Part shown: in pieces, positions 34,832-47,577 of the stretch
Layout: each line of letters begins with the position of its first letter
Position numbering within the stretch: the stretch's first letter is position 1
DNA from: Melampsora larici-populina 98AG31
Taxonomy: Eukaryota > Basidiomycota > Pucciniomycetes > Pucciniales > Melampsoraceae
DNA: 64,000 nucleotides
Assembly: GCF_000204055.1 (NCBI RefSeq)
Contig: NW_006768787.1
Location: 736,309 to 800,308 of the forward strand
Direction: 5' to 3'
Notes under the pieces: generated by a model
What the model was told of the DNA's origin: nothing
What the model saw: the letters and a program-made list of their open reading frames with translations, nothing else
Database searches by the model: none
Program-made: the position numbers and the translations under genes

Positions 34832-36459
34832 TTCTCGCCAACCCAATGTGCTTTAGTTGATCACTTGTAACTTATGCATAGTGAAAATTTGGTTTATACT
34901 CGGCCACCGTCAGGCTAATCTCTACCAATAGTAGGCTCATCGTAGTGGGAGTTATATAGGAGAAAACCAAGATAGAAACCTCCAAGAATAAGTTTTTAAA
35001 TATGCTGATGTCGATTTGACAGCATTGCCAAACTTTTCGAAATTCTAGCCTAATCGTGCAACTCAGCTGGAAGTTATCGCTAAGGGTCACACCTTCGGCA
35101 CCGTATAATACTTGCTAAGATGTATAGCTGAATAATATGCTCCGTTATTGGTTTCATTTGTGTATAGAAACCAAAACTCACGTGGTCTTAGCCAAAAAGC
35201 ATGACTGGCACTTGGCGATATGGGGATCTGAAAGAGTGCTTGCAGGGGGCGTTATAGATCTCTCACAGAACTTTTTTTAGGCTATATCATGTGCATAAAC
35301 TCGCTGCTGGTCCAACTGGCTTTAGTATTAAAATTATCCTACATTCAACATCCTCATCATCAACAAAACATATGAAAGGTATTTTTTACAAATTTGATCT
35401 TCCTTCTTCCGCCCTAGCACCTTATTTGTAGCAGGTCTTTTGTATGTATTTTTTCGGTTCGTTTTTTAAAAAATTAAGCCTTGAAGGCTTGGCTGAAAGC
35501 TCAAGCTTCTGATAACAGCATCTTCGAAGTTGGAAGCAACCAAAAGCGTGTCCAAGCTGCAAAACAGATAGCCAGAGTTACCCCAATTGTGATTGTGGAT
35601 AGCGTGTCACAGAAACCGTCCATGGCCGTCAGGCCATAATACTTCAGAAAATGATGCTCTGTTGTTACGCATAGATGATGTTTGGTAGTAGTTGGTAGTG
35701 GTGCCAATTGTTGTTGCCAGAACATCCATGCTTGTGCGTGCAATGACCGAAGTGCATGAGATATCATTTGGTAAGTCTTGATGAGCACACCATCTAGCAA
35801 AATGATCGCTCGAAGAGTGCAGAGTATCAAACATCTGTTGAGCTTCGAATTCATCTTGACTTCCCATTAGAATTTGTTCAAACCGAAGACATCCGGGGTC
35901 AGACTATGTATGTACATCCAGCAAGCTCGATAGAGGTAAAGCATTATTTACCTGGCCGTCTGGTAGGGAGTATACCTTGACTTCAATGTATTCGAAATGT
36001 TGATAGGTTGGAGTGTGTTTCGTTTTGATGTCCGGGTATGGAATCGTATTCAAGAGTATGTAGATCTGATATATGGTCTTTTATAACAGGTAAATACCTC
36101 TAAATACCTCTTCTTGTTGAGCACTTTCACTTTCTACTCAGTCGTATCTCAGGAACCCCATTGTTACTTCCTTGAATGAAGTTTTTGGCATCAAGCATTC
36201 TCTCTCAACTGTTGATTGATGAGCTGATCAACTCAGAGCCCCCGCAATGAATGGCATGATAGTACTGAAACCGATCGCTGAGCTCATCAAACTGACTGCC
36301 TCAGTTTTGCTCTCGGTGTTCTACTAAATCACATCTCAGTTTTGTCATAGATCTGTGCTAGCATGTCGACACGCTGGGCAGATCATTATTGAATCATGCT
36401 TCTAAGTATCTCAAGACATTCTCACCATTTGATCTGGATGGAAAGAAACTAAGTGTTTG
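34832..36459. other. mostly gene-free region with one weak gene candidate
   Basis: AT-rich, no repeats recognised except the start of direct repeat A at its right side. The only coding candidate is on the minus strand at 35501-35867. Confidence 0.4.
35501..35867 (-). CDS. possible small membrane protein
   Basis: ATG 35867 starts MGSQDEFEAQQMFDTLHSSS; an overlapping frame ends with a hydrophobic helix (LSTITIGVTLAICFAAWTRF) and a short tail. One small intron or a frameshift would be needed to join the two frames. The result would be a tail-anchored protein of about 110 residues. Weak evidence. Confidence 0.3.
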
Positions 36460-36875
36460 TGCAGGTGCGTTTATGACCCTCTAAGGGCTACGCCGTTCGC
36501 CCCTGGAGGATTTGTCTACGCAATGGAAAAAAGGCCCACCGCTTAGACAATTTTTGAGATTCGTATGACCCGCGTAGGAACCAAAAGCTGAGCGTAAAGG
36601 AAAGTACAACTTTCTGATAATACCACTCCGCTTTGAAGGTGCATAGTAGACCCTGGAGGTTGGAAGTAGGACCATCCCTACTTCAAAGTGTCCTTGAACC
36701 ACGGTATGTTTTCTCACTATGTATCCCTCTCACAATGCCGTCTGCGTATCGTGGAATCTGCCTGCTGTGCTGGTACTACCCTATCCACAACGGGTGACGT
36801 ATTGGTGGCAGTGTTTACAGTAATACAGTCAGAAACTGCAATCCGATAAATTCAAAGCTTCCACTCCCTTGTCGA
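36460..36875. repeat. direct repeat A (copy 2)
   Basis: Counterpart of 27640-28210, same orientation, diverged and slightly shorter. The minus-strand frame here is a shadow. Confidence 0.65.
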
Positions 36876-37269
36876 TAGACAATTTCTTTTGATGTCAGTG
36901 CTTCAAGGAAAGACAGGTCTCGACCTTAGGTCAGAGAGCCTAGACCCGCTGAATCTGAAGTTCGCAAAGGCCTTATTCATGATGCATTTTTGTGATCTCA
37001 TTTTATTCTTTTGGGTATTTTATACTTATATCATTCTATTTTGTTTATTCAACTCAAGACAGAAAAAGATGGCCCACACTTTTCCATACACATACCAACT
37101 CGGAAACGGAGCTCTATGCTTGAATTTTCCATTTGAAAATCTATTTGTAAGAAAAGCAACTATCGGGGAGCAAGATACATTTGTTGTGTGATTGCTCCTT
37201 TGTTTCTATGAGAGATGGATGAGAGGGAGAACCAAAATCCTGGGCACTGATAAACAGAACACTTCATCA

Positions 37270-37711
37270 TGAAAGTAAGCTCGAAGTTCGAAGTTCGTAG
37301 TCCGAAGTTCGAAGTTGAAGTTGGAAGTTGGAAGTTGCCCTTAGGGAAGCTATAAAGTTCAAACCTCCGCTTTGGGATGAGCTTGGGCGTTTGATACTGT
37401 AATTGGAAGAAATAAATTCCATCCACAAGGTTCGAACTCATGTCTCGGAATGTCAATATCTATTGGCAGAAGTAGCATTGGCGACTAAAAAAATCTCAGC
37501 TCGTAATTGCCACAGACTTGGAGTTTGCTCCTCAAATCTGGATGAAAAGCATTGATATGGTTCACTTGTTAGGCTGGTTGACGGTTTGGTCGACGTTTGG
37601 CCTCGTCTACCAGCGTTGAGCTTTTTGTGGCGGTTCCTTTTTTCAAGTCAGAACCATGGAAATTGGTCACCTTTTTGAGTCTTTCCGTAAAGTGCTTCCC
37701 TGATTGACATT
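37270..37711. repeat. direct repeat B (copy 2)
   Basis: Counterpart of 32725-33137, again preceded by AAGTTCGAA-type words (37270-37330) and ending at CCCTGATTGACAT. Differences are few, including a short variable part near 37626-37665. Confidence 0.8.
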
Positions 37712-38404
37712 CTCTTATCTCTTAATCAGCAGGATGGGGATTCAAACCCAGTCCTGATAAGGGGTACTGGAATACCGAACATTCAATCTGTGAAATTTGG
37801 AAGCTTGAAGTTCAAACTTCAGCTTCGATGTTAACTTCCAGCTTCATGATTCCTAATTCTAAAATATTTTCTCAGACATACAAAGGAGGTGACCAACTCC
37901 ACAGGAGGAATAATAAACTCAAAGAGGAAACATCTACAAATTGATATGTATATATACTCAGGATAAATTAGGATAAAACATCAGCTGCATCATACATGAT
38001 AGAATCCTCATCATCTAAAGCTAGCTCCCGAAAGACATAATCAATGAGTTCAAGTGTTCTCTTCATGCGATTGCATACAAAATTGTATTTAATACCCATT
38101 GGCGTATCTTCATCGATCCCAGCCACTTTGCCTGGTATTTTCCAGTCAGCAATCTTGTCATTGAATAAGTTATAGTATTGAAAGACTGACCATAAAACAT
38201 GTCTTTCACATTCATATGCAGACCTTGTATAAGTTGCAAGACCTCCTTATATCTGTAAGAATCACTTGAAATCTTTGCACGCTTAGTAATGACCCTATCT
38301 GGAGTAATTATATTTTTTCATCAGTAGAGCTCCAATGAAGAAGAATGAGGCTTACCTTTGGACCCATCTACGTTGTTAAGAGAACGCTTGAATGGATGCA
38401 GTGG

Positions 38405-39068
38405 TTATGCAGAAGATTCATTCGACTCTCTTTCAATATAAGTCCCAGAAGATGACAAATCAGGAATAGTGTTCGAAATACTACAGTTGCTAGAATTCAA
38501 GGTATGATCTCCAAGCACAATATGCTCCATGAGTAAGTTTTGATCATCACGTTCAGAATTCACTAGAGCGGCACCATCATAATTCGGGACCAAAAGCTTC
38601 TTGTCCATTGGCCTTGGTAGAACACGTAGAACGCTTTCCATCGGAACAATTGGTCTGGATGGGCTCTTCGAATGTTTCAAAACTGGAGAGAGTACCGTAT
38701 TAGATGATCAGGTATATCTGTTCCAAGTGGAAATGAGCTTACAATCAGGTCGATGGAGTTTCTTGACGAATTTACCACCAAGCGTTTGAATCTTTTGAAT
38801 AAGTCTTGGCATACTGTGTCTAAAGCAAGCGAAGGAAGATTTAGGTTCAGATGTGAGTGTACTAATAAGAGGAAGAAAAAAAGCTATAACATACCAATTT
38901 GAAGTAGAATTTGTTATCTAAAATACTGGTGAGGAGATGGACTTTAATTTGAATCAAATCAGTCTTAGAGGTCAGAATTTCTACAAAGATGAAGATCGTG
39001 ATAATAATCAATCTGATGATTACCGATCTGCTGTACGCAATGTCCACAAAGCTAACCAAATCTTCCAT
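38405..39068 (-). CDS. small protein with N-terminal membrane helix (three exons)
   Basis: ATG 39068 (MEDLVSFVDIAYSRS) with a hydrophobic helix at residues about 16-33 (VIIRLIIITIFIFVEILT). Donor GTATGT near 38895; exon 2 near 38825-38745 (PRLIQKIQTLGGKFVKKL); donor GTAAGC; exon 3 from 38682 (HSKSPSRPIVPMESVL) to the stop at 38405. The mature protein would be about 175 residues, basic after the TM helix and Ser/Asn-rich at the end. No family recognised. The 0.4 kb downstream (38000-38400) holds no further supported exon. Confidence 0.5.
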
Positions 39069-41573
39069 GTTTTAATTTCCCCCCCTTCATTAGCTTAGAT
39101 AGGACTTCTGTCTTCTATTTTTTATGCCTATGCCTGATCATACTCTACATTCATTCGGGCCAAGATAGCCTGTCTTGTTGAACTCTGAATGCGTAAAGAT
39201 TTCGAAGCGGCTGTACCTATACTTTTTTCCCTGGTGGAAAGCTAGTTCAAGATATAAAATAGTAGTTTATGTTCATATTAGATGAGGTTCCGAGAGATGC
39301 TATGAGGTAGGAGTTACGACACGGTCATATCTATGCTGTTTTCCAAGTTTTGATATGGTCATACCTATGCTTTTTTATCTCGTGTATATCTATCTGGGTT
39401 CAGTTATAAAATAGTTTTTTGTAGTAGATGAGGTTTAAGGAATACTATGATGTAAAGGTTTCAATTTGGTTCTACATATGCTTGTTTTCTTGTGTATGTC
39501 TGGGTCAAGCTAGAAGATACATAGCTCTCACCGGTGATAGCTCTTTCCATCCTGATGATAAGTAGACCCTGCTGAGCTGTGAAAGGAGAGGAAATGATCT
39601 CACCCCAGTTGTCTTAAGACCGTATAGGGCCAGATTTCTCTTTCTGGAAGATGTACATACAGCCTCAAGTTTGTGCCATGCAGAGAAAATTCTTGAGAGT
39701 GGATTTCCATGGATTTGGATCTTGCTTGGATGAGGCAGTGATGAGTTGGAAAAGGTTACATTCCAATTCACCCCAAACAAACATGAGTTGTAACTGGATT
39801 TAAGTCCACTCATTCAACAGTGGTTTATCCACAGATCCGCCCACATGATGGCGCATAAAATACACCTCACTTTGACCCTTATCACGTAATCTACGTATCA
39901 GCAAGGAAAAGCAAGCAGTGGGCATGGAAAGTGCTGACTTGAGATGAAGGGCCTGAATTTTCCTCCATCTCAAGTCAATAGTGCAAGACCGTCGTATCTT
40001 ATAGATGTGAATGTGGGTTAAGCTTTGTTGAACAACGTGGCATTTGAAGAATAAAGAAATTTCATTCTCAATATGGTTCAATTTGAACTACATATTTTTC
40101 ATTTATTTGCATCTTAACTTGTATGTATTCTTTTTGTTGTGTGTCTTTCCAAATATATTGGCTGCCTGTTTTATTTAAGCAGTACGTACTAGTTTACTTG
40201 ACACCACATCCTAACAGGAGAAATACTCAACATAAGCCTGATTGTATTAAAGAACTGGAATCGGTTTTGGCTCTTTGGCTCTTTTGCTTTGGTCAAAATT
40301 CTTCAAATAAAATTATAACACACAACAACTTCTGGAGTCTGAAATAATTTGTGACCTATAGACATGAGATAGAAATAAATTTGGTAAACCCTTGCGCCCT
40401 ATGGGGTTGCACTACAACCAAATATAATCCTAATGAGAGTGACGGTGGGGAAATAAAACTTTCTTAATACTACTAAGTATGACAGTATAACTAATTTTTT
40501 GTTGAGAAAGAAATGTATAAATCTAACAAAACAGATATTAGATGATGAAAGTTAGGATACAAAAAAGAGACATGATTATAACTCGCCCATAAGATAACTG
40601 ATCAGAGAAGGTACAAGTGTATCAAAAGAAGGACTACCAATAATATACAACCACTATTGGTTGGATTTGCCTCTTCCAGTGATGCCAACACATAAAACAA
40701 CACGACAACCATACAATGGATGATAGATTCTGTGAATACATTAAAACTGAAATCAGCAGACGGCCTTGTCTTGAAAGATATCTGTGATACATACTAATGT
40801 GCAAACGGGCTTGGTGGACCTCAACACGCTGGTAGATATAAATTTGTTTCGCCTTCGAATCGAAGGCGATAAAGATATCTGGTCTCTGCCACGGTGTGAT
40901 TGTGTGACCTTGTTGTTTCGCGTCTGTTGTTTTTTTGATGGTCGGCTTTACCGACAGTATCCTGTGCGTATGTTTTTGGTCATTCTGAGGAGAGCTGACC
41001 CATGGGTGGGATTTCTTTTGTTCTACGACGGACATGGTGAAAGAAGTTCTGCCTGGCACTGATTCAAAGGAGGATGCTGGAACTTGAAGCACCTACGCAA
41101 CAAGGTCCTTAAGTAATATGTAAACAACTGGGACAACTGGGACGCCTCAGTCGCAAGGAACACTCAGACTTGCTCATGGAAACGGCTTCGAGCGGCTTGC
41201 GTTACAGTCCTAAGGGCTAAGTAGTAACTCAACCCTCAAAACTACTGAGACTCAGCACATATCCTCCCTTGAAAACTAGAGGTACTTCACGTAGTAAGCA
41301 GCTTTTGTGGTCTGGAGACTTTTCATTGATCAGCAATTTTTCGAAAGTGTTATACTCATGATGGCGCCTTTGTGATCTTCAGCATTTCTTCATCCTCGAA
41401 ATAGTCGTTTTCTTCTGAGGATGCGTAGCTCAGATGCGTATTTCATTTCAACGGGCTGCATGTCACCCTATCAATCTTCGTACATATATCGAACACTTCT
41501 CCACTTCAAGTCACATTAGGAGTATTCATCGACTCATCGAGCCTTATCACCCAAGAGCGTAAAGGATTGCAAG
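39069..41573. other. gene-poor region upstream of the Tnp2 gene
   Basis: Minus-strand open frames at 39505-40081 and 40634-41090 exist but lack splice-consistent structure or recognised motifs. A local direct repeat (GGTCATAYCTATGCTKTTTT type, 39200-39490) is present. CACTA-like ends for a separate small Tnp2 element were looked for here and not found. Confidence 0.4.
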
Positions 41574-44500
41574 ATGCGAATGCCGACCTTGATACCCTGC
41601 CACTGTACCGACTGTCAAAAAAACGCCTACCAACATCCCCAGACAAATGACCAAGTATACGGAACACTCTGGAGACCGGCAAATCACAAAAAACATGTCA
41701 AAGGCTTTGCCACACGAATCACCCACACGACCCAAAAAGCCTCTTTGTCCTTCGATATCTCAGGTGTGTAGACCTTTCCCTTATTAAATTCTTAATTTTT
41801 GTCTACTTCAGAGTCTGAGAGCACAGATTTGACAGATACACAATCACCATCACAAGATCCCCAAAAGTCTTCGACAGAGAGTTCGCCGCTTCCTTCTTCA
41901 GACTTACATACAACGCCTACCAATTTTAAAGTCACAGAAAGCCACTTTCAACCATCATGGGACGGGCCAATAATAGATTCAAGCTTGTTTCCTCTTCTGG
42001 TCTTGAATTGGGGTTTTATATTGATTTTTGTTGAAGTGTTGATTTTCTGACAAGCAGGCATCTACAGTCCAACATACTACGACACATTTCGACGTTGGAA
42101 GCCTTCTGACCTCGCTTACTTCCTTATGATCACATGTTTACACATCATCAAAAACATCAGTGTCAAGGCGGCCACGATTTGCTTGCATGTCATAGGCGTA
42201 GTCTCCAGCTTCAACACTGATAGAACGTCTTCGCATATCAATTTACCTAAGACTATGAGTACGTGCCTCGATGGACTAAGAATCGAACCCAAGATCCGTA
42301 GAACAGTGTGCTGTCCGAAATGCTTCAAGCTGTACTACGAGGATAATATCCCGAAGTTTTGCACGTATCAAGCTACTCCTAGAAGCCGTGTATGTTCAGA
42401 GCCGCTTCCAAACAAGCCAGGTGATCAAGATGGGACAACCACGAAACCATGTCGGCTCTTTTCAACCGTATCTTCTACTGACTGGTTAGCTCGCTTTTTG
42501 AATCGACCTGGGATCGAGGACTTGCTGGAATGGAACGATGATAATTGGGAAACACGAGGCCCAATGATGAAGGATGTGCGGGATGCTTCAATGTGGCACT
42601 TGCTTTGTGGGGAAGATGGCAAGCGATTTACTTTGTCCCCCGGGAATCTGGTTTTCGCTTTAAATGTGGATTGGTTTAATCCAGATGGAAACAAGGCTGC
42701 ATCAAAACAAATCTCTCTGGGGACTATTGCTATGATTTGCTTGAATCTGCCACCAGAGATTCGTTCCTCTCAAGAGAACATATTTTTGGTGGGCTTGACC
42801 CCTGGTCCTTCCGAACCAAATGTAGATCAAATTAACCATGTGCTGGCGCCTCTAGTCCACAAACTCAAGGCCCTATGGAAGGGTGTCAAGCTTTCTTTGA
42901 CAGCCAAGTATCCTAGTCATGGAAGAATTGTCCGTGCAATGCTAGGTCCCATCATCTGTGATCTTCCCGCAATACGAAAGGTTTTGGGAATGGCAGGCCA
43001 TTCATCGAACCGGCATCTGTGCTCGCTGTGTCTACTTGGAAAGGACGAAATACATTTATTACGGATTCCGAAAGAACTACAAAGGTGCACACATACACTC
43101 CGCGAACAGGCTTTGAGGTGGAGAGATGCAAAAACAATACAAGAACGCAATGACATATTTGCTGAATACGGCGTGCGGTACTCTGTCTTATGGGAGCTTC
43201 CGTATTTTGATCCTCTTAGACACACCATTGTAGAGCCGATGCACAATGTCTTCCTTGGTATTCTCAAAAACCATGGGACGAGGGCCTTTGGCATGAAGTC
43301 TGACCCAGAATCTCCTGAAGATCAGAAGAACGCGGATGCTAGCGAAGTAGTAGAATTGGATACGGAGTCGGTAGCCTCAGACATCTATATGGAAGAGGGC
43401 TTCGATAACGCAGCATCAGCAACCCCAGGACCAGAAATGGGATCCTCATCTCCACCGCCAACTCCAAGACATCTATCAGCAGAGAGCAATGACAAATTGT
43501 TGTCTGCCTTCGAAGACATGAACTTAGGAAACCAATCTTGTCCTGCGACATCACCCACGGATGATCAAGCCACGCAAGAGCAGACAGCAATCTCTTCAGA
43601 AGATGAAGAATTGGATGAAGACTTTTCTGACTGTGAAGATGCTTGTGACGACGAACTTGGTTGGAAGCTTTTTGATGATGCTCAAAACCTAGCTACGTTG
43701 CAAGATATCACAAAAAATATACGCCTTCCTTCCTGGGTTGGACGTGTGCCTAGCACTGTGGGTACACGGAAGGGTGGAAAATTGAAGGCCGATGAGTGGG
43801 TGATTCTCTACCAAGTCATGATGATTCCTGCAATAATTTCTGTCTTGCACAAGGACGGCAATGCTACAAAATTTACAGATCACAACTTCGTGCGCAATGT
43901 CCTACATCTTATAAGTGTATTGAACATTGTTTGGAGATTGGAAGTGACTGAACGCAATATCAGATCCCTTCAATACCACCTGCGAAGCTATCAAAATGGA
44001 TATTCTAAACTTTACACTTCACTTTCTGTCCTACCTAATCATCACATGGCACTGCATCTCCCCGAATGCATTCAACGGTTTGGGCCCACACCATGCTGGA
44101 GTGCATGGTTGTTCGAGAGACTTAATGGCAAACTAGCTAAAATTCCAAATAATAATCATCCTAGTAAGTTTATAAGATCAATCAACTGACAGATTTTGAC
44201 TGAACTGACGAAAGTATGGTAGATTCACGCGAATTGACAAGACTCAGGAAGTTTACCCTAGAGCAAAACCTGCGGCCAGTTGTGAAAATTATATGTGAAG
44301 CTCTTCCAACAGACATTGCTGCGAGTATCTTGGAGTTATTGCAGCCCAGTGGGACGCCACGAGGTAGCACCTCTGGATACAAGGCCCAAACGGGCATTCC
44401 TGTACACGCTGAGCTCGTCTATGACTACAATGAAAAGAAAGCAGAGACCTTGGACTACGACACTCATGAAAATCTTGCACGCCGTATGAAAGAGCTGGGA

Positions 44501-45010
44501 TGCGGGGATGTTGTTGTGGCTAGTCGAATTTACAAAACACCACTGCCTCCATCACATCTGATATTGCTAGGACGTATGGTGAACCAAAGAAAAACGGTCA
44601 AACATGGCGACATATTCTACTCAACCTGGGATCATCACCAGGGAAATAGCATTGTTATGTATGAGTCTAAAGATCTATGCCGTCCAATGAAGTATCGGTG
44701 GGGACAAATCAATGAGATATTTGTCACAAGCCCTGGGTCACAAGGACATCCGAAGGCGCAGTTATGGTTTGAAATTCTCCGATTCTCCAAGCTGAGAGCT
44801 TCTGAGAAAGCAAAGCATGGTCTTGACAATTGGCAAAATGCCAGAATGACTGTCTTGTACACCTCTTCCAAAAAAAAGGATCTGGTCCAAGTTGATGAGC
44901 TTGTGGCTCAAGGGGTAGCTTGGGATACCCCAGAAGGATGCTTTGGAATCAAGCAGCCAACCACCCTGATTATAAATATGAGCAAGTTTTTTTGCGAGGA
45001 AACTCTCTGA
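41574..45010 (+). pseudogene. Tnp2-type (CACTA/EnSpm, Transposase_21) transposase; one in-frame TGA
   Basis: ATG 41574 begins with a short Cys motif (CHCTDCQKN) common at the N-terminus of basidiomycete Tnp2 proteins. Small introns (about 41764-41811 and near 42013-42057) lead to a long exon 42058-44163. Key blocks: CPKCFKLYY, FALNVDWFNPDGNKA (first catalytic Asp region), LPPEIRSSQENIFLVGLTPG, DLPAIRKVLGMAGHSSNRHL with CSLCLLG, and EPMHNVFLGILKNHG. An acidic insert (43320-43670) separates this from GKLKADEWVILYQVMMIPAI. After a GTAAGT...CTGACAG intron (44164-44192) the frame meets TGA at 44201-44203, then runs open to 45010. The protein should excise and insert the giant element. Apart from the one TGA it looks complete. 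Confidence 0.8.
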
Positions 45011-45244
45011 TTTTCCTTTTCAACTCTTGATAGAATTTCTTTTCTCACTTTTTGTGTTTTTCTTAGTCAAAATGTCTTTTGTTATCTTCATGTATTATCT
45101 CAAAACAATACTTGATTTGTTTGTACATGCAATGGATGATCATGATAAACATTTAAATGTTCAAAGACTTTGAATTGGTAAAAAGACCCTTTCCCAAGTC
45201 GCAACAGCTGATAATTGTATTGTATCACCAGACATCGCTGATGT

Positions 45245-45490
45245 ACTTCGAACTTGTAGTTTCTACTAGGCAAGTTTGAAGTAGGATGATCTTGCTTCGA
45301 ACCTACATATCGAATGCCACAGGTTCGAATGTTACATCCTACTTCAAACTTGTAGTTTCTACTAGGCAAGTTCAAAGTAGGATGATCTTACTTCGAACCT
45401 ACACATCGAATGCTATAGGTTTGAATATTACATCCTACTTCGAACCTGCGTACTAAACTAGTCTAGACACCGCAGGTTACGAGGTTCTAA
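45245..45490. repeat. 96-bp tandem repeat
   Basis: Units start ACTTCGAACTTGTAGTTTC at 45245 and 45341 with a third partial unit at 45437. Each contains GAAGTAGGATGATCTT and several TTCGAA-type words. It directly follows the Tnp2 gene. The region to 46046 holds no supported gene. Confidence 0.75.
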
Positions 45491-46046
45491 GTATATCCCA
45501 CTTTTGACTTCATTTTTAGGCAGCACAGGTCCGAATAATGAAGTATGACCATCTACGTACCAGACATCGTAGGTCTGAATATTTTTAAGTAATCAATCTC
45601 ATCCTACTTCAAAATCATAGCAGTTTGATGGGCAAACACAGAGAAAATATGCAGTCATAGAATAACACTGTTTTCCTGATTAACATATCTTCAGTGAATC
45701 CAAATCTGTGCTGATATTATATTGGGTATTCTCAATATGTTCGACTACCTCTCCCTTTGTGGTCTTTGATGACATTTCTCAAATTTCACAACATACTTAT
45801 CGGGGAGTAGCATAGAAAAGGCCGAGACATGAAGTACAAAGGCAAGGTACTAGTGGTTTGGAGGCGAAATAGAATAAGCGCACATGGGGTGGAGATTTGC
45901 AACACACACCTCCATGAAAATCTCCGATTCAAAAAGAAACCAGAGAAAAAGATCACAAAGCCGCACATTTCAAAATGAAATCAGAAAGACAATTATTTGA
46001 AAATGGAAGTACCAATGAGTTTCAAGATACCAAAAGTACATATAGT

Positions 46047-47193
46047 TCATTGGCCTTCAAGAGGTTTGACGATAAGCTTGACTTCTCCCTTGTAAGCTTT
46101 GAACTTATCCCGCATATCATTCCAAATACCTAAAAAGCCTGTAAAATTATCACCCTTTGGGATCAATCCGGCAATATCCTTGGTTTTTTTAGCTATAAAC
46201 TTCTCCATATCGTTGGCTTGCGTTTTCAATTTCTCTATGATAAACTTTCCATCAAATGGGCTTGGAATTACTTCACCCCAGATATCAGAGGTTGCATCAG
46301 AACTCTTGCCTTCCTCTAAGTTCCAGTTCGCCTCTTCCCCAGTTAGTTGAGCAGCGTTCTCCTCTAGAAACAACTTGCCTCGAGACTGATCTTTCCATTG
46401 CTCACCAGCCGACGCCTGTGTTCTAATGACTATTTTCTTCACTGGTGATCGTAGATTGCCTTCTTCGGACAAAAATTCATCTTCCCTCCCCCGCTTCCTT
46501 GGTACCTCTCTGGTGCCATGAGATTCATTGGTGAGACCCCAATCCACCCCGGCATGTTTGACGATGGACTGCCATTTTTTGATGCGTGCGGCAACTGACA
46601 GTGGTATTTTAGTTCCAAGATATAGCGTATCCATACCAAATCTATGACTAAAGGATAGCGTACCATGGGTATTACCTTGCCCAGTTTCCAGTGGACCCTC
46701 CGCTCTCGCCGCCCCGTGTTCTTGAGGATCAATTTGAAATAGAGAGGCCATTTCCATACCTGAAACATCTATCGAAGATATAATTAATTCCAACAAGTCT
46801 GAACCAAAACAAAGAAGTAAGAGTACCTACCAGCTCTTCGAATATTCTGAGCAACTGGTCGTTCTGGGGGGGGCTTGATGGTCTTCGAAATGTCGGCTTG
46901 AATTTTCGAAGTGTTGAATGAGATATTCGTGCATCACATCTCACGTTGGCCACCCTGCCTCTGTCACATTTCCTGGATTTTCCACTTGCAGTGACACATA
47001 GTCGAACACTCTTAGCATTTCTCCGCCTTGAACACGGTTGGGAATAGTCATACCCTTCCTTGTATTCATCCATTCCCGAGAAAGCCGTGGCCCCCAAAGG
47101 TTCTTCTCGAACGTAACGCGGTTGCTCTTCTTGACTAGTTATGAAATCCGGGACGGATGGAAAGGGGGAATCATGGGAAAACGAGTGACTCAT
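46047..47193 (-). CDS. Cys-cluster protein with conserved C-terminal domain (paralogue 1)
   Basis: Start chosen at ATG 47193 (MSHSFSHDSPFPSVPD), aligned with the start of paralogue 2; an upstream in-frame ATG at 47271 would add a hydrophobic leader. Exon 1 holds a Cys/Arg-rich segment (PCSRRRNAKSVRLC...CDRGRVANVRCD). After at least one intron (near 46800-46830) the second part reads through a basic stretch (PRKRGREDEF) to a C-terminal domain of about 80 residues (WGEVIPSPFDGKFIIEKLK, DIAGLIPKGDNFTGFL) and stop at 46047. The C-terminal domain matches paralogue 2 at 49.6-51.5 kb residue by residue. A zinc-cluster DNA-binding role is possible. Function unknown. Confidence 0.55.
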
Positions 47194-47577
47194 GACTGAG
47201 GGTTGGGTATGAGGGTAAATTGATGTGACGAGGAGTAAGCAGCAGATCAGCTCAAAGGTTTTCAAATTCATTCGAAGGAAAAAAGGACTGCAAGGTAGAG
47301 TTAAATGAGACGGACAAAGCAGCTTTTACACTTTGATTGTTGCGTGATCTCATACATAAGTTCTACGAAGTTCGCAGATGACTAAAGAACCAAACAATGA
47401 AGATCGTGTTGACACCTTTTTAAAACCTAGAAGACAAGTGTAAAACTATGCCCGTAGTGGAGTGTGATTCCTGTTCAGTGGACAGCTACGCTATAAAGCA
47501 CGTCGAGACACCATGATACTATCAAACCATTGGCTTTGCTGCTTGACAAGAGACTTTTACATATATTGGTCCTTTAG

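Noticed and set aside
37720..37790. Possible tRNA-like T-arm near GGGGATTCAAACCCAG
   Set aside because: The flanking arms do not pair and no acceptor or anticodon stem is visible.
40634..41090. About 150-codon minus-strand frame
   Set aside because: No ATG at its beginning, no recognised motif, and an open frame on the opposite strand as well.
40380..46046. A smaller self-contained CACTA element around the Tnp2 gene
   Set aside because: Searched by eye for CACTA/CACCG ends and a 3-bp duplication near 40.4-41.5 and 45.0-46.0 kb; none convincing. The only matching termini found are at 13028 and 53263.
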